Source of the DNA: Serendipita indica DSM 11827
Taxonomy: Eukaryota; Basidiomycota; Agaricomycetes; Sebacinales; Serendipitaceae
Reading direction: 5' to 3'
DNA length: 64,000 nt
Assembly: GCA_910890315.1 (NCBI GenBank)
Contig: CAJVGD010000017.1
Span: forward strand, 310,001 to 374,000
The notes beneath the pieces are model-generated. The model saw only the letters and a program-made list of their open reading frames with translations, did not search any database and was not told the origin of the DNA. A program made the translations under genes and the position numbers. Shown one piece after another: positions 12,601-24,916 of this stretch. Within the stretch, counting starts at the first letter, position 1. The number at the start of each line of letters is the position of its first letter.

Positions 12601-13578
12601 GCGGTTGAATCTCACGACGGATGAGTTTACGAGGGCCGTGGCGGTCGCAACGGTGAGTGCGTTGCGTGCGGATGCGGTTGTTGGTGCGCGGATGAGGGCC
12701 GCTGGTGGGGGTGAGTACCCTCATGGACACTCGCAGGTCTCTGGAGGGGGTCATGGAGGTGGCCATGGAGGACATGATGCGCCTTCGTGGAGTCGTGCTG
12801 TCAGTGCGAGTGTACTTCTCGCTTGCACGTTGCTCTATGCAATTATTGCGGGTTGGTACCTTTTCTAAATTGAAGGCAACATACTCACAGATGTACAGAG
12901 ATTCTCGTCGATGTCGTCGATGTCGTTTTGCAAGGTTCGGGTATCGACGAGAAGCTGCTCGGTATCACCCTCTTTGCGCTCGTGCCGAATACGACAGAGT
13001 TTATGAACGCAATGTCATTTGCGATCAATGGCAACATTTCACTCAGGTACGTGCGTTTTGTAGTGAAAGAGGAGAGAGGCCAATGAGTGTCTTCAGTATG
13101 GAGATTGGGTCTGCGTATGCGCTGCAAGTCTGTCTCTTGCAGATTCCGGCTATGGTTGCCTTTTCTGCCTGGTATGATCCTCGACATATGGGAACCGGTG
13201 CCGATACGTTCACGTCAGTACATGGCTTGCATCCTTGGTTTGTACTGACGCTCTGCCACAGACTCATTTTCCCCCGTTGGGACGTGATTGCCATCATCCT
13301 CTCCATCTTCCTACTCACCTATACCTACATCGAGGCGAAGAGTAACTATCATCGCGGTAGCATCTTGATTCTCAGGTACGAGCTCGTACACATTACGGTG
13401 TTGACATACTCATACTTGATTTAGTTACTTGGTCATGACGTCTGGCTTTTACTTTGCACCACACGACAAGGAAGAAGACGAGAGCATCGTCAACATGACA
13501 CAAATTGCGCAAGCGTTCCCGATCCAACCACTGATGCACGTTGTCAAAACCTACTTCTTTTCCTTGTTCTCTCGATAG
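9677..13578 (+). CDS. VNX1: VNX1-like vacuolar cation/H+ antiporter (CaCA superfamily)
   Basis: Probably exchanges monovalent cations or calcium for protons at the vacuolar membrane. A long first exon (9677-11740) encodes a low-complexity cytosolic N-terminus, an acidic region, membrane helices around FGWWISLSFIITSLIMYIIP, a second polar region and the first exchanger half. That half carries the alpha-1 signature AVINATFGSIIEIILYAIAL. After introns come a cysteine-containing loop (FQLVCEGC, ICKHCYY), a long polar insert with a His/Gly-rich patch, and the second half with ALVPNTTEFMNAMSFAINGN and MEIGSAYALQVCLLQIPAMV (alpha-2). It ends in TYFFSLFSR. Length and architecture fit yeast Vnx1 better than the shorter Vcx1. 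About six introns. It is divergent from the membrane SOD gene. Confidence 0.9.
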
Positions 13579-13793
13579 AGATGCCAGACCTCGAGCATCT
13601 TACGCCTTTTCACGACTGTTTCTCTTCTCTCTTTCTCCCTCAATCGCATGATACTCACGCCGTTCCCTCACTCACGACTGTTCCCTCCTGTCTTGTAACC
13701 CTCTGTCATACAGACTGCTTTTTTATTTGCAATGCAGATTTTGCAACCAGGACTAGTAGTACATGAGCAATCTAAGAAAGATTCGGAGTTCCT

Positions 13794-15572
13794 TTACACC
13801 ATATATCCCTGGGCGGTGGCTCCCCGACTCTTTTTCTTGACTTCAAACTTGCAAATTACTTTCTTGACCCTCGAACGCATCCATGGGAGCATTTCTGAGT
13901 CAATATTGGGACATCTATCCAAATTGAGAACTCCGAGCCTTGCGAACTTGACTTCGTTCCCTGTCTTGTTTTCTGTCTCTTTCGCTGCCTCCTTCGTATC
14001 CTCCGTAACCGACTTATCCTGCGCGTTCGTGGGTTCTTGTGGGGGATTTCGGGCCTTGATGAGTCTTACAAGCGCTCCTGTACTAATATCCACTCGCGAG
14101 AGGCTGAGCTCAGTGAGAAGAGGACATTCACCGGCAGCCAAACGGCCGACGATCTGGTCGTAAGGCATGGACATGCTGGAAAGGGAGAGAGAAGTGAGGC
14201 TGTCCACGAGGGGAAGCTGAGCTTGGTATGCGTCGGCGCATTCCTGGGCCGCCAACGTCGTGAGAGGCGGTTGCACAGGGCTCAAAAGCTCGAAAGCGTG
14301 TTTTAGGGAAATGAATTGGAGATTGAGATTTCGTAGCTCTGGCACCTCGATGTAGGTGAGGAGCAAACAACTTCTTGAAAGTCCCAGCGATGCTAGATTT
14401 GGCAAGAGGATACGTTCCTTTGGGAGGTTGGTGCTGCTTCCTCGCAAGTCTGGTGAAACATGAAGTGTTTGTATTCTTCGAGATTTTTCAAGGATAGGTA
14501 TTAATTCCTCGACGTCGATGCGAGTGTTCATAATGACAAGTTTGGTGAGATCCTCGAGTTGCGGAGCCTCTATCTGCCACAACAGTTTGATGTTATCAAG
14601 TTCCAGCTCTCGCAGGCGGTAGGGATGGCTTTGTAGGGGTGTGAAAAGTAGCCTTCGTGGCACACCTCTGTCATGAGAGCTTCCTGTCCAGGTGAGGGAA
14701 AGAGGATTGGCATCGAAACGAAATATAGGCTTCAGGTTGACGACGTCGCTGCCAAAATTGACCGTAACATGATCGACAAATGGGAGGCTATTGTTTCCAT
14801 AGGCTTCTAGCCAAACTAAAAACGAGGGAAGGTGCCGGATATGGAGGTCTTGAATGCGTCCCTTCGACCGCTCCATCCAAAAGTCGACTTTGGATTTGAA
14901 GCGCTTCCCCTTGCCATCCAGTACGAGCTTTGACCAGATATGAGACATGCTCATGAGGACTCCTCTCCACATTCGGCAGACGTGAGCAAGTCGCATTGGA
15001 TGCATATCCCCTGGGAGAACAAGCTCGTCGAAGACGCAGGCGAGGAGCTCGAAAGGCAGCTTGTTGACGTGGCATTCGCTCAACCGAAGCTTTTCGAGAT
15101 TAGCCTGTTGCGCTTCTATTGCTGCGTCGAGCACTTGTTGGACTTTGGCCGAGCTCTTTGGGTCACGCGTGTTTGCCTTTTGAAGGGCTGTTCGCGCAAG
15201 GCTCACAGCGCGATCGTAATGTCCCATTATAGTGAGAATTCGAGAGGACCGGGAATATCCCTAGTTCGCTTTGAGCACAACCCATCGTAAACCACCTGGA
15301 CTCACGTTGTGTTTGTCGGGAAATAATTGAATGATGCGTTTGGCATCCAGAAGCGCCTCTTTGTACCTTCCCATTTCCTGATAACATGCAGCACGCGATT
15401 CGAGTGCCATATGTCCTGGGGTTTGTGCATCAATGACCTTTGGATAATCAGAATGGCGCATCGCGTATTCTCAAGATCTCCCCACCGCAGAGAAGTGATC
15501 TACTGCATCCTTATAATCTCCCTTTTTGAAAGCAGCCACGCCAGCTTCGAATCGTTTCTTGTGGTCGGTCAT
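13794..15572 (-). CDS. TPR/F-box/LRR protein (Pof3/Dia2-like)
   Basis: Likely a substrate receptor of an SCF ubiquitin ligase. The N-terminus is a TPR array: MTDHKKRFEAGVAAFKKGDY, then across introns HMALESRAACYQEMGRYKEA and SSRILTIMGHYDRAVSLART. An F-box follows (VNKLPFELLACVFDELVLPG through AHVCRMWRGVL), then leucine-rich repeats to the C-terminus. The order TPR, F-box, LRR is that of fission yeast Pof3 and budding yeast Dia2, which protect genome stability. That function is inferred from architecture only. Two introns (about 15440-15490 and 15260-15305) join the TPR exons. A start at an upstream in-frame ATG cannot be excluded. MSH5 is divergently transcribed from 15617. Confidence 0.85.
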
Positions 15573-15616
15573 AGCAGAGGCCAACCTTTCAAACTCCGCC
15601 ACGTCCGTGAACCGAC

Positions 15617-18600
15617 ATGGCATCCCAAAGTTCGCGTCAACGAAGTGCCTTGTTTGAAGAAAATTTAGCAGAGGAAGAAAACACACGAAGTATCCGGTCA
15701 GAAGACGCGGAAGATGCCACACCAAACGACGTTTCAGAGGTTGCTTCGCTCATGCGGATAAAACGCGCTCGTTGACAACTCCTTAACGCGTCTTTTAGAT
15801 ATGTTTGACAATTATATGCACCAAGTCCGTTGTTTAGTTCTGCGCGACATCGCTGATGAGTGGTTAGTGGTCGTTTGGCTTGCGCATACTTTGATCCTAT
15901 CACTGGGACTCTATTCATCATGGAAGACACAGAGGAGAACAAGTATTATGATCTAGCGGCTCGAAGTCAGTGCTCGCTTGAATGACTACACATTACTGAG
16001 TGGATGTCCAGTCCTCGAACAAGTCTGTCCAGGTTTCGTACTCACTAGCTCCAGATCAGATGAGCTATTCATTGATTTTCTTCGTGACCAACGTCAGACT
16101 TTCAAACCTGACTTCCGCATACTCTGATCTCAAACCGTAGTCAACGATCATCTGCAAGTCCGTCCGTGGAAAGAATTTACAGCAAAGCATGGGACTGAAC
16201 GTTTGCAAACACTTCCACTACTGGCTGGGCAGCTCGCGGAAGAAGAAGAAGATAGCGTATCTGCACAAGATAATATCGATAATTTTATGAGTTCAAGGGG
16301 TACAATGCATCCATCTCTAATTCAGTGGCGCGCAAGTATACGCTCGGGCAACTTTACAGTCGATGAAGGCCGGAGTCAGCTATGCGTTCGTAGTCTGTAG
16401 CGATACAGGGCCTCATTTGATTCAAAGGCATAGATGTCGTCTATTGGTGCACTAATCGACTATTTAACCCGCAGCAAAGTAGCCAACGACGCCGGATGGG
16501 ACGTAGAAGAGCTGGACGATGTGAAAAGAATAGAGTACTTCTCCCTGTAAGTATCACATCGTGCCCTTATTGTCTCCTCCTGATACTTTGAAGTGCAGAG
16601 TATATGCAAATTCATAGCGACGCGCTGCTGTCTCTGCAAGTTTTTCTGAGCGAGAAACATGCCTCTATCTATTCCGACTCGGTTAAGGAGGGTCTTTCCA
16701 TCTATGGTGAGAACTTCATCTGCCCGTGTCTCCTCGCTGACTACTCCAAAGGGATTCTGAATCAAACGCGAACCCCTTTTGGTGGTGCATTGCTTCGACA
16801 ATGGCTTCTACGACCGAGCACCTCGTTGTCTACTATCTCAGAGAGACACGATGCAATTTCGTGTCTCACAGCAATTGAGAATCAAGCCACCGCCGCTGCT
16901 CTTCACAAGAATATTGTCGGTACAAAGGGCGTGCTGCTGGCTCTTGCACGACTAAGAAAAGGGAAAGCCTACTTTGCAGAACTGGAAAGCAGTCATACAG
17001 GTACAATGGTATCTACTTCGGAACTGAGTACTGACTTGCCCGAGTTTTGGGTATCTGTTACGCTCGTCCGAGGAAGCTTGCTGGAACTTCACCACACATT
17101 ACACATACGAGGCTCACAAGAGGTGCTTCCATTCGTCTTGCTCTCTTGCCCTCTAACCTGTGTAGCTACTGGAGATGATAGGATCTTCCCATTTTGCCGA
17201 AGTCGCGCAAGCCATTAATGATATAGTACGTAATTAGCCCTTTATTCTGCTCCAGCTGACATTAGAAAGATTGATTGGGAGGAATCAACAAATCTTGGGA
17301 GGATAGTTGTCAAACCGCTAGTGGATGAAGAACTCGACCAGTGGAAAGAGACGATGGCTACCATGGATTCATTCTTGGTGGGAGCATTTCTCTGCGAGGA
17401 CGAGATCTAACCCTCGTATAGTCAAAGGTCGCGCAAGGCATTGTCGCCACTCTCGCTCCTGAAGAAGCGACGTTGTTCTCCGAGTTCAACGTTGTGTACT
17501 TTCCTCAACTAGGTATTTCTCAGTATGACTCTGATAATTCTGTATGAGATGCCTTCAGGATATCTAATCAGTGTTTCTGGCCCCACCGAGCAACCACTCG
17601 AACCCAACGATTGCCCAGAAGGATGGGTATTTCAGGTAAGCTAAGGTTCTCCATGAGAATTTTCTAACGCTCTTTAGTTCATGACAAAGTAGAAGCCTTT
17701 CGATATATCCATACACAACTGACTTAACCCAGCAATACCCTCTATTTCAAATCAGACAAAATGCATGGTATGAAGTTTTCGCAAGCGAATTCCCACTCAT
17801 TTGTCAAAGATTTGGATGAATGCATTGGGGACGTCAACACCCTCATCGCGGGTTAGTCACTATCAAGGAGGGGTACGGGATACTCAAGCATTACTCCAGA
17901 TCGGGAGATAGAGATCATTCAGTCGCTCCAAGCCGAGGTTTTGAATTATTCGGATAACATTACCACAATGTGCGAACGTCTCGCAGTTCTTGACTGGTAG
18001 GTCTTGAGACACTTAGAATGTGGCTAATTGCCGCATAGTCTCCTCTCATTGGCAGATGCAGCACGTCGTTATCAATGGATACGTCCTGAAATGTGCGAGG
18101 ACGTTGTCCTGGATATTAGGGACGGACGGTTCGTCCTTCACAGTCATGATCTGTTCTGAATAATGGCATAGACATCCGATACAAGAGCTCGTAGATGAAA
18201 ATTTTGTCGCCAACGACGTGTACGCGGTTGGTGGTACACCCTCTAGCAACCATTCGGAATCAAGCAGCTCGTCACAAGAGAAGACGGGCAACAGCATTGT
18301 CATCTGCACGGGAGCAAATGCATCTGGAAAGAGTATCTATCTCAAACAATGCGCTTTGATCCCATATCTGGCTCAAGTATGTAAATGACTGATATTGTAC
18401 TAACTGACCCTCGTCAAGGTTGGAAGGTAGAGTGGTGACCGTTTGGCTCACTATTATTGACTGGTGCAGTTTTGTTCCTGCAGCATCAGCACGATTGGGG
18501 ATAATCCATCGTAGTACGCAGTATTCGTCGTGGGGTTCCCTTTCTTCATTTTTGCAGTTTTCACCCGGATTCAAACGAGGGAGTCAGTCTCCAAGGTGTG

Positions 18601-19489
18601 CTAATTAATTAGAGACATCAGGCTCGTCTCAACTTCAAACAGATGCAATCGGCACTTATGATCGAGTTGAACCAAGTCTCGCTTGCCATCCGTCATGGAA
18701 CGACGCCACGAACAATTGTTCTCCTTGATGAATTCGGAAAGGGCACCCTTTCTTCAGGTTGTCGTCTTTGCGCAGGATTGCTTCATGACCTGACAACTTC
18801 TCTGCGTAGACGGTGCCGGCCTATTCACTGGAGTCATCAAACATTTTCTCAGCCTCGGTGATATGTGTCCTCTTGTCATTGCTGCCACACATTTTCACGA
18901 AGTCTTCGACGCGTCGATGCTGTCGCCCGACTTGCCCATTTCATTCGTTCACATGTCCGTGATGATCACAAACACCTCGGGTAGCGTTCTGGAGACGGAT
19001 GCAGATAATGCCGCTATTCCGGATAAAGGAGAGAAGCGTGAAGGTGACCGACTGGTTCGTCCGGGTGAAGCAGTCACCTATTTGTTCAAGTGAGCGCTAC
19101 TTCCTCTAAAGTGAATTAACAGTGACGTCTCCCAAATTAGGGTATCTCCAGGACTCTGCCTTCATTCACATGCGAGCAAGTGTGCACTGACATGGGGAAT
19201 CTCGCCAAGGATTGTCAGTCGCGCCGAACATGTCAGGTAAGCATCATCTTCGCTAATTTATGTGTGGTGTCGTCAACATCACAACGTGGCGAATAGCGGA
19301 CTGCTGCAGCGAAATGAGATCAATCTACTTCTGGATGAACAAATGTCGGACCGAGAACGGGAAGAATTACTCGAGAGTGAAGCAATATGCCGCAGGTTTC
19401 TCGAGTGGGATCTCACAGGATTCATTGACCGCGGAGAATTGAAGGATTGCAGGGTTGAGCTGGCGAATATCGTAGACGGGGCCCGATGA
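15617..19489 (+). CDS. MSH5: MSH5, meiotic MutS homologue
   Basis: Acts with MSH4 to stabilise crossover intermediates in meiosis. The exons can be followed from MASQSSRQRSALFEENLAEE through ICLTIICTNGRLACAYFDP, TGTLFIMEDTEENKYYDL, SDALLSLQVFLSEKHASIY and PFGGALLRQWLLRPSTSLS. The ATPase domain has Walker A GANASGKSIYLKQCAL, then GSFVPAASARLG, FTRIQTRESVSK, MIELNQVSLA and Walker B IVLLDEFGKGT. An ATHFHEVF motif follows. The QALIRDS-type N-terminal mismatch-reading domain of MutS/MSH2 is not evident, as expected for MSH5. Nearly twenty short introns occur. The start is chosen because it gives the exon that joins in frame to ICLTIICT. The 5' ends of MSH5 and the F-box gene leave only 44 bp between start codons. 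Confidence 0.92.
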
Positions 19490-19625
19490 ATCGTGGGGAG
19501 CTAAGTATAACCAGGCTGCGACCATTCCTTTCCGCAGCGAGATGCCCTAACGCTCAGTATTTCGCCGAGTATTGCGAAAATGACATTCATTTTGCAGAGG
19601 GGAATCAAACGACAGAATGAACCGC

Positions 19626-20913
19626 TTAGTTGAGGCATTGCGAGTACCATGCTAACAAGGAGCGTCAAGCCTAGTCCAGAAGAAATGTTTTTAGACTCAC
19701 GGTTCGAGTACTTGCAGGTACCCTGGGCGCACGTCGTAGGACCGGTCCAGTTCTGGCCTCCGCACTGTCCTTTGGAAAAGTTTTAGCAGATCGTCAGAAC
19801 TGAGAGGTAGAAACCTACCCCAGAGAGTCTGGCCTGGTCCACTTGCCGAGCTCGTCGACGTGGAAGTTGATGTTGAGCGCGAGGTGCTGCTCGAACTCGT
19901 GCGAGTGGATGAGGAAGTCGAAGTCGAAGTTGAGGTCGAGGTGGAACGGCTTGTTGAGGTCGAAGTCGATGTCGATGTTGACTCGCTAACCGTGGTCTGA
20001 GTCGAGGTAGTAGAGACTGTTCCACTTCCGATGCTGGTAGTGAGAGAACCGCTCTCGATGTAGACACCCGAGATGTACCAATCCTCGGTCGTACTGTCGC
20101 CAAGACGGAGGACACCGACGTGCCAGTCAGCGCTGTTGGTCGAAGTGCTAGCAGACTGGTTGGACATGACCCTTTGGAGTGGGTTGGAGCCAGTGCTAGC
20201 CCATAGACCGACAGTGTTACCCGAGAACTAGGATCGTCAACTACTGGCCCTTCAAAGATACCATTACTCACGTTGATATCATATGCAAAGTTGTACCAGG
20301 TTCCTGCGACGAATGGTGTGCTCCACTTCGGCTGGCCGTTGATGCACCAGCTGAGAGCGGTCGGGTCGGAGCCAACACCAACCTTGAGCTCAGTAAAGTG
20401 AGACTCAAAGAACATGACTTGGTGCTCCGAGGTTCCAGGGGGGTTGACGGACTCGCGCTTGAGCGAGAAGTGATAGTACATCTGACCCGTTCCCAAATTG
20501 GCCGAGGTCTGGGGGATGAGTTCTGTTCTCATCATGGTCTGGCCATTCCTAACAAAAATATGAGATTGAATTTAAAAATTGGTCTCAAAGTTGTACCAGT
20601 GAGAGGTCGAGTCAACGGTAAGCTTGAGACCCTTGTCCTCCCTAGTGACGGCGGGGTTCTTGTAGGCAGCGCCGGGGTTGAGATAGGACGATGTTGGACC
20701 GCTACCGTGAATGTACCATTGGTAGGTGCCGACCTGGTTGGCCCATGTCCTGCACACCTATGAGTCGACGGACGGACAGAAATAGTCTACATGCCATTTG
20801 TCAAAGTCGGAAGGCGACGAGAATGGTGTAAAGGAACCGTCCCAGACGACAGTTCCAGCGTTTGCAACGGTGAACCAAGCGAATGCGGCAGCGGCAACGA
20901 ACGACTTCATCAT
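19626..20913 (-). CDS. GH131 beta-glucanase with CBM1
   Basis: Secreted endo/exo-beta-glucanase family active on beta-1,3-, 1,6- and 1,4-glucans in characterised members. The signal peptide is MMKSFVAAAAFAWFTVANA, followed by GTVVWDGSFTPF. GH131 blocks are clear: GTYQWYIHGSGPTSSYLNPG, MMRTELIPQT, MYYHFSLKRES, HQVMFFESHFTELKVG and ADWHVGVLRL followed by EDWYISGVYIESG. A long Ser/Thr linker with regularly spaced arginines leads to a CBM1 ([18 protein letters not shown] and, after the last intron, WYSQCLN). Five or so introns. A TATA box stands 60 bp upstream. It is convergent with MSH5 (136 bp apart) and divergent from NCA2. It looks intact. Confidence 0.92.
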
Positions 20914-20972
20914 GGAAAGAGTGAAGGTACCGAAATGGAGTTGTATCGCGTCGCTAGAGCCGGTTCAAGGTC

Positions 20973-20978
20973 TTTATA
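20973..20978 (-). promoter_or_regulatory. TATA box of the GH131 gene
   Basis: TATAAA on the minus strand lies 60 bp upstream of the ATG at 20913. It is assigned by motif and distance. Confidence 0.45.
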
Positions 20979-21198
20979 GCACGCTTCAGAAGCTATCGAG
21001 GGTCACACCGCGCCGCGAGAAATAACCGTAGTTTCCGCTCGCTACCTACGAGCGCCGTGGAGAGACCGAGAAAGTGTCGTAGTCTCGTAGAAACTGAGAA
21101 ACTTCGCAAACTGGCTCTTCGCCACTTTGTCGCCATTGCGGTCGGGTTCAAGTTGCGATTCCAACTCGCTCTCGACTAGACTTCGGCACGCACACTCA

Positions 21199-23300
21199 AT
21201 GTCCAGCTTCGTTGATCAAAGGACACAAGAAATCTTTCAAAACGCATCAATAGACGCTCTCAATACGCCACCAGCATCCGAAGCAAACAAGTCGTTGAAG
21301 GCGACTTTGGCCGTGTTGAACAGTCCGCCAACAGACGCCCAACTCTTGCATTCACTAGACGTTCTCGAAGAAAATGGTTTTGGAGATGTTGGGGCGTTGG
21401 AAAACCCGCTCGCAATCGGTGTCTCCGAGCGCGTCATTGCAGGCCTATATGCGAGGGCGATGAAAGCTCTGCTAGAGCAAGGATTAGAACTGGATAAAGA
21501 GGCTAGATTCTGGTCAGAAGTTGAGCGGTCTGGCTATAACTCGTCCTACTACTTGCTCCAGAGTAAGCCTGCCCCCTATCGAGAATGCAGACTGATCTCG
21601 CAAAGCTCTCCCAAGTAGACTTGTCCGACTAACCGGCACATTTATTGACTCGCTGCGTCATCGTCACATTCCCATCACCTGGTCAACCTTTCAAGCAGAA
21701 AACATCCGGCGGTTATTTCCATCCACCAATCGACCATCTGAGCTCCTCGTCGCAGCATTTCCTCACCTCGGCATTCACGGCCGATTGTTTCCTTCGTCAC
21801 CCTTCTTACTTACCCGTGACGAATGTAGGCATAAGCGGAAACAACTCGAAAGGCTGCGCGACGATAGGGCATTGCGGGTAGGGCTATTGGCTGCTGCATC
21901 TCACGAGTTGGAACACACTCTTTCGGCCACCAATCATTCGACCTCGCAACTCGAGAAGCATCTACTACTCCTTCAGTTAGCCCTTGGGACGGATGGTCAG
22001 ATGGCCAGCTTCGACTATACTCTTCTCCAACAGATTGAAAAGAACAAGGAGAGACATGAACGAGAGGTTAATTCGCTGCGAAGACCATCTCGTCTGGTGC
22101 GAATATGGCCACGGCTCTTACTCCTTCCTCCCGCCTGCTATCTCATTTTCCGGTACATTTATCAACCAAGAGATAGCATAAGGCAGCACCTGAAAGAGGC
22201 GGCAGAGACAATCCGAGTATTCTGGCAATCGTGGGTTATCCAACCGATACAGGGAATTATTGCCACTGTGAGGACCGGAGGTGACGAGGGTATTCGCGTC
22301 ATCTCAAAAGATGCTCTCCGAGCGGATATGGACGTAAGTCAACAACTATTGTACTGGATTGTTGGTTCTAATTTTCATTAGTCCCTTGAACGCATGGCGG
22401 TCGACCTTGGCAAAGAGAAGCTCGGGTATACCAAGGCTCAAATTGAATCCCTTCACGAGCAAATTCGAGTTGGCGATCTGACTCCCGTCCTCCAAGTGTA
22501 TGAAAACGACATCAAGACGCCGATACGGTCCGCTGTGGCAGGGACCCTCGTGCGTTCGCTGTTGATTCAGGTTCAGAAAGTCAAGGTTGGTGGGCTTAGT
22601 GGTTTAAGAAACCCTTTCTGAATTTATTCAGGTCGACGTCGACTTTGCTCTTTCTGGAATCGACAAACTACTGCGGTCCCAGGAGCTGACCTTTGGGTTC
22701 GTCGGCCTTGCTCCAGCGCTGCTCATTGTATACTCGACTTTCGATTGGCTCCGAAGTACATGGCGAGGTGGAAGCGGAAAGGGCCGTCTTGGGGGACAAA
22801 CCCAACGTCAGCGAATATGGAGTTGCATGCGACGAATCGACAAGCTTCTCATCGTACCTCCGAAGATGGGCCAAGACTCTGCAGCCTATTCATCATTGCT
22901 ATCATCCTACATCGCGCTAACGCGCGAAGACTCTCATGCCGCAAACGTCGACGTCACCCTACTCTTCGATAGCACGTCGCGTGCGGAGCGACGAGATGAG
23001 TCCACGGGAAGGATAGGAGCCATTAATGATCCGAGCATCTATAGAACGAACCGTGCGAGGGAAGATGAAGAACTTGCACTTTCTCCGCTCACCAACGGGC
23101 TACTGCTTCTCTCGTCGACGCAGTTGCGAGCATTCGCCGAAACGCATCTCCGTCGATCTAGCTTCCGTGATGAATTTCTGGAAGATGTTAGGGATCTGGA
23201 AGACGGGACATTGAGCGTCAAAAGCAAGCGGTTGGTGCTCACGAGGATGTATCGGAGTTGGGGCCGACTCCTCGGATGGGACAACTGTGGCGAGTTGTAG
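21199..23300 (+). CDS. NCA2: NCA2 homologue, mitochondrial ATP-synthase regulatory protein
   Basis: Yeast Nca2 is a mitochondrial membrane protein needed for normal expression of the mitochondrial ATP synthase subunits 6 and 8. The reading starts MSSFVDQRTQEIFQNASID and continues over short introns. Matching blocks are PSSPFLLTRDECRHKRKQLE, RLRDDRALRVGLL, LGTDGQMASFDYTLLQQIEK, a hydrophobic stretch LLLLPPACYLIFRYIYQPRD, a long helical part ending LTPVLQVYENDIKTPIRSAV, and a C-terminal RIDKLLIVPPK region. One membrane helix and extended coiled-coil-like segments fit the family. In-frame codons exist upstream of 21199 but no better start is evident. It is divergent from the GH131 gene (285 bp). 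Confidence 0.85.
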
Positions 23301-23531
23301 ATCACGTAGACTACTCACATCTGTAATTTGGTTGCTACAGCTGAATCTAGAGCTGGGCAGGAGTTCCGGCCGTGACTCGTCGCTTAGCGGCAGTCTCTTT
23401 TATGTAGGGCCAACGTGACTTTTTGGATCCAGCCACAGTCAAGGGTTTAGGACAGTCTTATTGCTGATTTATTCGGTATATTGTCCACATAGTAACAACA
23501 GTATTCTCGCTGTTTATCGCCTTCTCGGTCC

Positions 23532-24727
23532 ATGATTCATCCTCGAGCCCAAGCGTCGAGCGCAGTACGCCAATCGTAAACTTGTCCGGGACATTCACTG
23601 ACATCCTCTGCGTCTTCTGTAGCTGGGATGGGTCTCCATCGCATGTTGGTCGGTGTTACTCATCTTCGCACGAGCCGATTTGCCTAAAGATGCCGTATAG
23701 GATCCTCGTATACACACCTCAGATACTAGAGAATTATCAACTCAAGTCTGGTGAAGGACTGAGCGTCCTCTTTGTTCTTATATGGCTCGCCGGGGACCTC
23801 TGTAATTTGTTTGGAGCCGTCATTGCAGGCCTCATACCTACCGTTATCATACTGGCAATCTACGTATGTATCTTTCAAAAACGTATATCACAAGTCCTGA
23901 CGTCGGCTAGTATACACTCTGTGACATGATTCTCCTCTTTCAGATTTATTACTATCGCCAATTCCATCATCAGAAACCGACTGTATCAGAACAGGGCCAC
24001 TCTCAAAATGCAAATATAATGGGTGCAGTTACGCCTCCAGTGGCGTCAGAGGAGACACCCCTCTTGCCAGAACAGCCCGCAAAGACTTCAACCCACACTA
24101 CGGCAGATCTCGGCAGTTCCGGCTACTTTCTTTCTCCATGGCTCTATAGGACCATTCAATATGTTGGAGGGCTCGCGTTTGTGACGCTCGCTGGACTTGC
24201 AGCATGGTGGATCACAGGCCGTCGGGCCGCTGGAGACTCTGGAGACGAAGGGAACGTCGAAGTGTTTGATTGGGCGAGTCAGGTACTTGGATGGGCCAGT
24301 GCGATTATGTACAGTGAGTGATCTTACTGCCCGGTATTCCCAACGCTCACACAGACCAAAGTTGGATCTCGTATCCCACAAATTGGTAACCTCTTACTCT
24401 TGCATTGTTTGCATCATGTCTAACGATATTTCAGCCAAGAACAGGGAGACAAAGTGTGAGGGTCTTTCACTCGCCCTCTTCCTCTTCGCGATCCTCGGTA
24501 ATGTGAGTAATTCGCTCTTCTCATAAATGATGAGCTGATGGCTTCCCTAGGTGACATATGTTCTTTCCATTTGCGTGATCTCGATGGAGAAGGACCATCT
24601 TATTCTTTCGGCCCCCTGGCTAGCAGGATCAGCTCTTACGGTGTTGCTAGACTTTTTCGTCTTGGGCCAATTCTTCTACTATCGATCAGAGGAAGGCCCG
24701 CTTCATCTCACCGAGGACGCAACATGA
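23532..24727 (+). CDS. PQ-loop vacuolar/lysosomal amino-acid transporter (Ypq1/PQLC2-like)
   Basis: A seven-helix PQ-loop protein that probably exports basic amino acids from the vacuole. A first exon MIHPRAQASSA is spliced in phase 0 to LGWVSIACW. The next exon carries the first PQ loop, ILVYTPQILENYQLKSGEGL. Then come LIWLAGDLCNLFGAVIAGL and IYYYRQF, a polar central loop, LGWASAIMY and, after an intron, the second PQ loop (GSRIPQIAKNRETKCEGLSL). The end reads ILGNVTYVLSI and FVLGQFFYYRSEEG. Both PQ motifs, each followed by an EGLS-type turn, are diagnostic of the Ypq/PQLC2 group. The first exon is short and its start codon is less certain than the rest. Confidence 0.85.
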
Positions 24728-24916
24728 TTCAAGGAGGAGTGTATGATTTACACAGTTATCGCAGGAGCGATAGATTGCCCGTTGCAAATGTATCTTTGAA
24801 GACGTCTCCAAATTGCATCGTAGATGCTCAAAATCTTTGGAAATAAATCTTTCTGCTACCATTTCTCTTTCAAATGGCCTGCCCAATTTGCCACCGACGC
24901 AACTTGATCTTTTACT

